NCBI GenBank assembly: GCA_018857735.1
Contig: JABMCL010000376.1
Location: forward strand, 446,001 to 510,000
DNA length: 64,000 nucleotides
Source: Alviniconcha marisindica
Lineage: Eukaryota; Mollusca; Gastropoda; Provannidae
Direction of reading: 5' to 3'
Numbering within the stretch: the first letter of the stretch is position 1; the number at the start of each line of letters is the position of its first letter. The notes beneath the pieces are model-generated. The model was given only the letters and a program-made list of their open reading frames with translations, was not told the origin of the DNA and ran no database searches. Below are positions 38,202-49,300 of this stretch, piece by piece. The translations under genes and the position numbers were made by a program.

Positions 38202-41200
38202 TTATTGATAGGCGATAATGGTAAACTACAATATTTAATGTGTTTTTTGTCATCCAGCACAGCGAGTTAAACTCTGGTTACAGAATAGCGTTTTATAAGA
38301 ATGATTAATTATTATTATGTGCATGCATGGCGTTTGAGGAATACAATATTTTGAAATTATTATTATTACTCAGGTTTTAATCTATACGTTTTTTGCTTAT
38401 CATGTATAGTGTGGTGCAGTTACCCTTGACGGTGATATACGGTGCTATAGAAATGACTGTTATTGTTATTATCATAGTTTCACTGGATGTGCACCGACTA
38501 GAATATCTAAAGCTTACCTTGCCTGACGGCAAAGTCGGCTGCTGTCATGAAGGCCAACTCACTGGAGTCCACAGGATGGTGGGCCCCTGAAAAACATTGC
38601 AGGCTTGGATTGAAAAACAAATACAGTCCAGTGGAGTGATAAACACATATGCACATATGGACACAGGCATGTAGTGATGTGCACACACATGCACGTGCTC
38701 ACACATGCGTGCATGCATACCTACACACAGAGACAACAACAAAAGGCAAAATGTACACAGAATGGTGTTCTTTAAATTTTGCAACTCACCAAAAAAAATG
38801 TCAGTTTCAACATCGTATGAGATAATCATTTTAATTTTGTCCGTAATCTGATTTCAACAAGTACCACCACACAAACGGTATTTGTCCAGATGATTAACAT
38901 GCAGCAAAATCGCAGAGGATGATGCATGTTAAAGGTGATGGGATGGTGCTGGGGGGCAGTACCAATGCTGTTTGCACTCAGCGCCATTTGTGTTTTGAAC
39001 ATTGTGACCTCAAATTATGAAACTATGTGGAGAGAATTAGTTAGAAAGAGGGGTCCCTAACCAACAGAGGGAGTGAATGTCCGTACTGCAACTTACCGTC
39101 CTGCAAGACGAAGCGAACGCCAGCCACCTTGTGCCCTGACAGCAGGCCCTTCTCGCACGCCTTGCGGAAACCCTGTGTAATCATACACATGCAAAAAAAC
39201 CTTTAGCACAAATGGTAAATCACACACAGAAACACACTCTCTCTCTCTCTCTCACACACACACACTCACATATGCATGCATGCATGCACACACATGCATG
39301 CATGCATGCCTGCACACACTCACACACATAATACGCACACACACATGCATGCACACACACACACTCACAGACACACACATTCACAGACACACACACACTC
39401 ACTCTCACACACTCACTCACATACTGAAAAATCACACAAGCACTAAATCATCACACATAAGCCCATGTAAAATCAGGCCTAAAAAGCACAACCAAAACCT
39501 GAACAATCACACTTGCACTGAATAATCCCACATAAACCCATGTAAAATCAGGCCTAAAAAGCACAGCGCAAGTAAATATATGCACAAGACCCGTGCACAA
39601 GTATATCACACAGAAGAGCTCGTACACCCACACCCATCTGGACAGAAGACGGCAGTGAAACATCACAACCAACAGAAAGTGAGGAGTAAGGAAAAACAAC
39701 AACACCAGCTTACCTTCTCAATGGCTGGGATGAAGTTTTTGGGAATGTTGGTCCCAGTTGTCTCATCACGGAACTGTAGCTGGGTGTTCTCCTCGGGTGG
39801 CAATGCCTAACACAAAATCAAAGTGGGATCAGTGAACCAGCACACCCAGACCTCCTTGCATGAGCTAACATCATTAAAGGAGCTGCAAGGGAAGACAAAA
39901 GCTGGCTTGAAAATGTGTAGAAAAAGTGTTTTAGTGCTTCTTTGTCCCTTGCTGGAAATTTGGGTTGCCTTACCTGGGTACGGCGCAGCAGCCACAAGAG
40001 CAGTAAGTAAGTAATTTCAGCAAGTAAGTAGTTTGATGTTTTATGACAGTCAACAATTATGGTTATATCAGGGTGATGCCACTGATGCCACACTATCAAT
40101 GTGTGGAGCATTTTTGTGTGTCTGAACAATGGTATAGCTGCCAGCGTTTGGGATTTTTAACGTGCACACGGATGTTGATGCATGCAATCGCACATGGCGG
40201 CTGTGTGGACACCGTAAGAGTCTACACTAGAAGTGGACTCTGGGAGAAGAATCCTTTGTGGCAACATGGACTCAAACCTGCATCAGTATTATGCCTGGAT
40301 TTTCAGTGGGATGCTCTACCAAACTGAGCTATCCCAGCCCTGAAGTTGGAGTTGCTCTACAAATATTTATGCAACAAAGTACTTTGCTGCTTCAGATTGG
40401 ACCTCTTCAGGATGCAGCTGTGCCGGTTTGTTCTTGCCCAGTGAGGAACAGGAAAAAGGCTGGCTTATAATGTAATATGCAGCTTATAATGTAATAGGCA
40501 TACATTTCTGAAGGTCTTGTTTGTGACGTCACTGACACAAACTGCCAGACACAAAATGGCAGAGCTCATGGCTGTGTTTTCACAACTTTCAAACAACATT
40601 TTGCTTCATAGCAGACAATTTTTTTAATTGTTTTAAATTTAATAAAAAAATTCAAAAAAATCTCTTGATTTAATCCTGTCAACGTAGCAAAATATAATCC
40701 ATTTAGCACGTGACCAGATGGAAACTGGCTGTCAGAATGTTGTCCTTCATAAAAGTGAAATTTGTAAGCTCTCAACCATTTCAAGCCCAAATTGAGAAGA
40801 AGAACATCCAACCCACCTCAATGTACCCGATGACGCGACCAAACTGGCCCTGGCCTCCCGTCTGCTTCTTGTGCAAGTAGTCAAAGCTGCACACATGAAG
40901 ATGCAATGCCGATCAGTACAATCTTAACCCACTTGGCCCCAGACCAGCTGCTGCCCTTTCTCTATGAAATCCCATGGGACGGGAAGTAACTGTGTAAAAT
41001 GATCCCGGAACAGAACTTTAAAAATCAATAATAAACACTAAATAAAAGTTTCAGCTCACTTTGTATAATTCCCAGTTTGCAAATACATTGTTCTTGAATA
41101 TTCAACAGGTTTTGATATTGTCACTCCAAAATAAAAGCACAATTTTTTTCCAAACCATTAAGTTTGACAGCAAATTTTGATTTGATTCCAAACCAGTTTT

Positions 41201-43284
41201 TTTAAGGTAAAGTTCATACTGGAGGGCTCCTCTGGTCAAACACATTACTTACAGCACAGGTACCCAATTTAACAGCTGTTAAACATGAAAGATGCACACT
41301 ATGTGCTACTCACTTGCATCGCTGAACCAGGCTCTCTCTGAACGCCACCTTAGGCTTTCCCAGTTCACACTTTGCGTTGTACTCCCTTTCCAGTCTCTGG
41401 AGAAAGAAAATGCAGAGCTTTATGTGTTAGATGACATTCTAGAACCAATTCAAGATCGCTTGATGATCCTGTCTGAGATTAAACATGCGGCATGCAAACT
41501 GCACATGCATCACAGACACACACACAACACAGCACAACCTAATACACACACACACACCACAGCACAACCTAATACACACACACACACCACAGCACAACCT
41601 AATACACACACACACCACAGCACAACCTAGTACACACACACACAACACAACACAGCATAACCCAACACAGCACAACCCAACACACACACAAATAACAACA
41701 AAAAATTGCATTTTAACAGACAGCACAAATGACACATCACATCACCATTAGTGCAGCACCAGCGCCATCAAAAACAATCCTTGAACTAACCTACATAACC
41801 TACAACTGTAAAGTCCAGCTAGTAACAGCAATAACAAGAAGAAGAAAAAAAGTGGCACGCACTGCATGTCTGATGTCAACACACTTTTTCTGAATTCCTT
41901 CCCTTCATATTTGCCTGTGAATGAACTCCTGAACAAGGAACACCCCTCTCGAACTCCATGCACTCTTGAACTCTATGACAGTCTTGAACTTTATGCAGTC
42001 TTGAATTCTATGACAGCCTTGAACTCTATGCAGTCTTGAACTCTATGATGGTCTTAAAAGAGTAGTTCTTCCTCTGTGCTGAAACCATCTGACATGCACA
42101 AACAAAGCTGTCAATGATAAATTGATGGGGTGACAATAACGAAGGAAGGAAGGAAACTGGTTCTTAAAGCCCAGTCAACCTTGACAGTTATATCAGGGTG
42201 ATGACAATAACAATGACAACGATGGAGCTGATGATGATGATGTTGATGACGATGATGATGCAATGGCAACAAATGATGATGATAATGATTTGTACAGTAT
42301 GCTCATGGCACTTGAGGGTCAGTACTAAATTTCTCCTCGCTTCGATTCATTGAAAGCCTACCTGCGCGTAGATGTCCAGGTGGAGCTCTCCCATTCCTGA
42401 GGCGATGGTCTGCTTGGAGTCGTTGTCCCAGTGCACACGAAAAGTGGGATCTTCCTTCGTGAAGCGCTGGATGCCCTTGGAGAAGTTCTCAAGGTCACCG
42501 CTCTTCACAGGTTTGATGGACATGGAGATAACTGGCTCTGCTACGAACATCGATTCCTAAAGTAGAACGAAAACACCTTTGCACGTTAAGGGAAGAAAAG
42601 ACCATGAGATCAAAAAATATCTGAACAAACTAAAAAAGAAACAGACAAACATTTGTTACTCAAATATTTTGTGGTTGTTCTCCTTGGAGTCTGTCACCAG
42701 GCGGACAGGTTTGAATCCCTGCCGGAAATGGCTGACCTCTTCCACACTGTCAACGATGCAGGAAAACCGCTGCATACACAACTCTCTCACAGCTCTACAG
42801 CCTGGATAAACCCAAGTTCAGTCTAAAGGGATGCCTCTGAAAACAACAAAACCACAAAGAAACAGGTACACGGACCAACATTCAACTTTTTTCAAGCACA
42901 CTCACCATGGACAGATGTAGGTTGCCCTTGGTAACAAAGGTGTCTCCACTAGCGCAGTCAATGCCGAACAGCGCACAGATGTCTCCTGCCATCACCTCAT
43001 TCACGTCCTGACCAGAGAAATGTACCGATGTAAAGCAATTCATACCCTGACTTTGGTGCAAAGCATTAAGCTGACACAAGAAATGTTTTGTTGTATTGAA
43101 AAATACAAATTCCAACAAAATCTTAATGCACACATACAATAGACATGTTCACATGTGTGCACACACACACACACACACATAACGTTTTGTTGTCCTGAAA
43201 AATACAAACTGCAAGCATGAGCATCCACATGTGCACACACGAATGCACACACACACACGTGTGCACACATTCACATTCACATGT

Positions 43285-43359
<75 letters not shown>

Positions 43360-46300
43360 CCTCCCTCTAACAATTTAAGCATAAAACAACAAAAGGCTAA
43401 CAAGCAAGCCCTCATGGGGCAATCACCCATGTAAAAAACACAACTTAAAAAACCCCCACTAACTGTACAAGCAAAGCTGAAACAAAGAAATGGACCAAAC
43501 CAGTACCTCCATCTCATCAGCGTTCATGCGAACAAGGCGCGACACTTTGGTTTTCTTCTGCATGCGGGTGTTGATGATGGTGTCCCCTTTCTTGATGCCT
43601 CCTTGGTACACCCGCATGTACGTCAGCTGGCCAAAGCGCCCCGCCTGCCAGGCACATAGGAAACAAGGAAAAATGTTGACCGTTCTGAAATCCTGCCACT
43701 GACCTCTCAAATCTTACCACTGGTGGGAGCTGCCACAAGTATCATTTTTGTTGTGACAAACACATGTTTGTCATGACAAAACACATCTTTTGTCGCGACA
43801 AAAGTATGCGTGTCATGACAAAACATATTTTTGCCACAACAAAAGACAACGTAATTTTGTCACAACAAGCTTACTTTTGTTGCGACAAACACATGTTTGT
43901 CACGACAAAACACATCTTTGGTTGCGACAAAAGTATGCTTGTCATGACAAATACATGTTTGTTGTGACAAATATTTGTCGCGACAAAAGTTTTGTCGCAG
44001 CATGCATACTTTTGTTGCGACAAAAGATGTGTTTGTCACGACAAACATGTGTTTGTCGTGACAAAACTTTTTTTCACATCAAAAATGGTACTTGTGGCAG
44101 CTCCCGCCAATGATAGAATCTAGCCAGCCAGAGAGCTATGCCCACTTAGACAAGCAGGATAAACAACACGGCGCGGCTTTACGTCACGTCAGTTGACCTC
44201 ATGTCAGTTGATGACGTACAACTCTCCTGAGTTTACAAATCTCCCGTGTCCAGTCCCTCCATCTCTTTGCCTCTTGTTTCTTAACATTGTGTTATTTGAC
44301 ATCAGCTACTCCCTTCCCCACAACCCTCTAGAAGAACATTCACTCCACAAAGGATCCCTTCTCACAAATGGGTTGTCAGAGTTTCGTGCTCCGTCTAACA
44401 AAAACTGTTCTCCTTTCTCTCCCCTGAGGCAAGATCAGTTTTTTCCCCTTTTCTATGAAGTAAATAATAGCAGGGTCTTAATGCCACTTACAGCACCCTT
44501 TCTCGGGCAAGCCCTAGGTGTGTACGTTTCATAATCAAGCTAAAACAACTGACATGAAAACACACAATACTGACATACACAGATTTGTCATCTACACCTC
44601 ACTTACAGTGTCTGAGAAAGAGCCAACATTAAAACGACCAAATGTGTGCTATAACAATATCAAGCAGCAACAACAACAAGAAAAAAGGGTTGAGTACAAA
44701 CCTCCAGTTTGAAAGCCAGGCCCACAAACGGGTTGTCAAAGTTTCGTGCTCCGTCTAACAAAATCCGTTCTCCTTCCTCTCCCCTGAGGCAAGAAAAAGA
44801 ACTCTTTCCAACAGCTTGACAAAAAATCAGGTGCATGAAGCAAACACAAACTGTACCTTAAGGCCTGTTTCAGACTCTCACAGAGCAATGCCCAAACTGC
44901 TTGCACATCAGATGCATCAAGCAGAAAAAAACTGAAAGTACTATGTCCAAGGCCTGTTTAAGACTCGCAGAGCAACAACCAAACCATTCACACCTCAGAT
45001 GCATGCACTGATGAAAGCATAAACAGACTATAAATACCCTATATAAGGCATGTTTAAGACTCACAGAGCAACGTCCGTCCCTAATAAGCCTTGTGGTTTC
45101 TGTGGACGTTAAGCACCATGTTTACTTACTTACTTCACAGAGCAACACCAAAATTATTCACACCTCAGATGCATGAAAACAGAAACAAACTATAAATAGC
45201 CTATCTAAGGCCTGTTTAACACTCTCACACTATTCACACATCAGAGGCATGAAAACAGAAACAAACTATAAATAGCCTATCTAAGGCCTGTTTAACACTC
45301 TCACACTATTCACACATCAGATGCATAAAACCAGAAACAAACTATCAATACCCTTTCTAAGGCCTGTGTGAGACTCTCACAGAGCAACACCAAAACTGGC
45401 TTTTCATGTCCAGTATGTACAGGTGTGGGGAAACAGCTGCACACATTACCTTCTCACCCAACACTGGGTGAACCTCAGGGATTTAGCTCAGGAATGTTAA
45501 CAGGGAAACAATTACATACATTTATTTCCTCTAATTAAGTAAATGTTTTCCACTCAGCTTCTGTGATTACATATGAATTTTTGTTGTTGTTGAAATTTCA
45601 AGAGTACAGCCTACCGGTGAATAAAAACAGCAGCAGCAACAACAACACCGGAGAGATCTTTTTCAACACCTACCCTTTACTGTTATCCAGACAGAAGTTC
45701 TGCACTTCGGATGGGTTGGGGAGGTAATCCAGAACGGCATCAAGCAGTGGTTGCACCCCTTTGTTTTTCAGTGCCGTTCCCAGGAGCACTGGTGTGAAGC
45801 TCCGGTTCATACACGTCCGCCGCACAGCTGCCTGTCCACCACAAGCCAACGACACATAGAAAGTTAGTAATCAGATTTTAACGTTCTGTCAACCACACAG
45901 GGTTACCTCAGCATGATCAAACTCTGTCATTATCATAAGTAATAATACACTTTTCAAAAAAATTCTCACAAGTAAGTAAGTAACTTGATGTTTTATGCCC
46001 AATCAACCAGAGCAGTTACATCAGGGCAATTTTCAGAAGTAAGTTTATCATTTGAGAACAAACAGGCAAAAATATGTATGTTCATTTTTCATTTGGTCTA
46101 AAGAGGAATTATTCAAAAATATGGAAGTACATTTCTCTTTGGCAGACTGTTTGTCATCACAAAGAAAACATTCTGTAACTTGTTGCCTAAACACAGACAC
46201 ACATGTCTGAGTGCATGAGCAATAAAGTTTCAAACATAAAAAGCAACATTATATCAAAATGTCACCCCATCCTCTCTTTCTCTCACTGAGGCAAAACCAC

Positions 46301-49300
46301 TCACAAAAGTTATCTGTGAGAAAGACACTTACCTTTATTTCATCTACAGTGGGTTGTCGCTCCTCCAGGAAGATTTCTCCTAGATGCTCATCCACATTTG
46401 CAATGGCCTCTGTAGACAAAGAAACTCCACAAAATAAAAAAAATCCTGGTGGCCACTACTGTGGAGTGCCCTTAAAACAAGTTAAAGCAAAGTGGCTAAA
46501 GGCCATCAAAAGTATTCCTTTATTGAAAAAACATCAACCAAAAAAGTAAACTAAAACTAAAACAAAAAAACTACATGGAAACAGTATTGTTTGAATACAG
46601 CAGAACTTTTTCATCTTAAATAATCTTATATGTGTTTACCCTAAGGGGGTCTATGATGACATAGGTGCGAGCTGGGCGTAATATTTTTACCGATCATTTC
46701 TTGTCGCCGGTCCTTGGCCTCTGCTCTCATGTCAGCCGGGATCTCATCTTCCACCACACTGATTCTGCAGACACACACAGCTACACACATACATTTATGC
46801 ACGAACACATACATGTGCACACATACGCATGCACACACACCCATACACACATGCAAAAAAACAAAAAAAACATGCATGCATGCACACACTTACCCACATG
46901 ATATCACCACATACACACACACACACACTGACTCACCCCATGGGTTCCTTGAAGTAGAGAGCCTTTTCCTGAATCAGGTCCACAATTCCTTCTGTCTCCC
47001 TCTCCAGTCCAATGGGCAGTTGTAGAAAGGCGGCATTGTGACTCAGCTTAGACCTGCAACATGAATGACTCACCTTAGACCTACAACATGAGTGACTCAG
47101 CTCAGACCTGTAACATAAGTGACCCAGCTTAGACCTGTAACATGAGTGACTCACACACACGCACAAACATGAGTGACTCAGTTTAGGACTGTAACATGAG
47201 CAACTCAGCTTAGACCTGCAACATGAGTGACTCAGCCTAGACCTGCAACATGAGTGACTCAGTTTAGACCTGTAACATGAGTGACTCAGCTTAGGCCTGT
47301 GACATAAGTGTCTCCCCCTCCAGCCCAATGGGCACTTGGAGAAAGGCGGCACTGTGACTCAGCTTAGACCTGTAACATGAGTGACTCAGCTTAGACCTGT
47401 GGTATGAGTGACTCAGCTTAGACATGGAACACAAATGACTCAGCTTAGACCTGCAACATGACTGATTCAGCTTAGACCTGTAACAGGAGTGATTCAGCTT
47501 AGATCTGTAACATGAGCGACTCAGCTTAGATGGTCTGCAACAGGAGTGACTCAGCTAAGACCTGTAAGAAGGATGACCCTTCTTAGACATGTAACAATTC
47601 CCACTGTCTCCCTTTCCAGACTCAAGACTCAGACCAGAGGCACCTGGTCTCACTGACCTCAGCTGTCCCAGAACTCTGTTGGGGTTGGCACCCTGCCTGT
47701 CCAGCTTGTTGATGAAGGCCAGGCAAGGAACGCTGTAGCGCTTCATCTGACGGTTGACGGTGAAGGTCTGGCTCTGGACGCCACCCACAGCACACAGCAC
47801 CAGCACTGCACCATCCAGCACTCGCAGGGCACGCTCCACTTCCACTGTGAAGTCCACGTGACCTGCAGGCACACACACATGCACACTTGGGAATGAATAA
47901 GACATGTATGGCTATGTAAAGCAAAGTTAATATGATCACAAAGGTGAAATTTGCCCCAAAACAAAAATGCACATGAAGTTAAAATTTAAACAAATTTAAA
48001 CATGGGATTTGCAGGGAGATGCTGGCTGAATGGTGATGTGTACTGACCTGGTGTGTCAATGATGTTGATGTTGTGGTCTTTCCACATGATGTAGGTGGCT
48101 GCTGACTGGATGGTGATGCCTCGCTGCCTCTCGAGTTCCATAAAATCCATCTTGGCCCCCACCTGGTCCTTCCCTCGCACCTGATAATGCAGGTAGAAGT
48201 AAGAACATGCAGATGGTAAGGCCTTCAAGAAGTAAACACCTGGTCTTCCTTACCTAACCTCTGGTGCAACAGGGACAAAATGGGGTCTTCACCAACAGAT
48301 CAAACATCTGGTCTCTACCTGGCACCTGGCAACACTGGTAAACGGGGGCGGGGATAGCTCAGTGGTTAGAGCGCCGGACTCGTGATTGAAAGGTCGCGGG
48401 TTTGAATCCCTGCAGGAGCGGTGGGAGAATTTTCTTCTCCAGGGTCAACTTTCTGTGCTGACTCTTATTTCAGTATCCGTTCCACCCCCGAGTTACCGCA
48501 GTAGCACGTAAAAGATCCCGGTCATTCTGCCAAAAGTGCAGGTGGCAGGTAAACAGCTAAACACGCATACACCCTACGTATGTGGCTTTGCATGAAGTGA
48601 CATGGTGCATGGTTGTATGGTGTACACAGAACTTACGCTGAGACGGCTGCAGTTTCATGCGGCACCAGCCATGTCAGCGCTGTAAGTACACCACTTTGGT
48701 GGATATACAAAAAACACGCTTTGAAAAGCTAGTCACTCACATAGAACCACATGCGAGCGCAGTGAGTCTGCTCAAGAAAGTGGAGAATAGTGCTATATAA
48801 GCGATCATCAATCAATAAACTTTGAAATTGACAACAAAACCCCAAAAAATTATATTCTGCACTCTGTGGTTTTATTTTGATAACCACCTTGCCCATTATC
48901 AAAAAGCACATTTCATGAACAAAAGAGAGAGAAAAAAACAAATCACTGTTTCGCAGCACACGCACCTCGTGCATTTCTGCTAGCCGTCCCGTGTAGAAGA
49001 GAAGTCGTTCTGTGAGTGTTGTCTTCCCAGAATCAATGTGAGCTGAGATTCCAATGTTCCTGATTTTTTCGACATCTTCCATCACCTCCTGAAATGAGAA
49101 AGTCAATTCCCTGTCAAAATGACGATGATGATGATGATTAGAAATATGATTAATAAATATGTTAACAACATAAAGATGAAGACGAATGTAATGGAACCCT
49201 GGATTTATAAAAAAAACATCCACACCAGAGATCACCTCTCTCAAAATGTTTAAATAATCATTGCTGAACATGCACTCCTTACAGTACAAGAACTACACTT

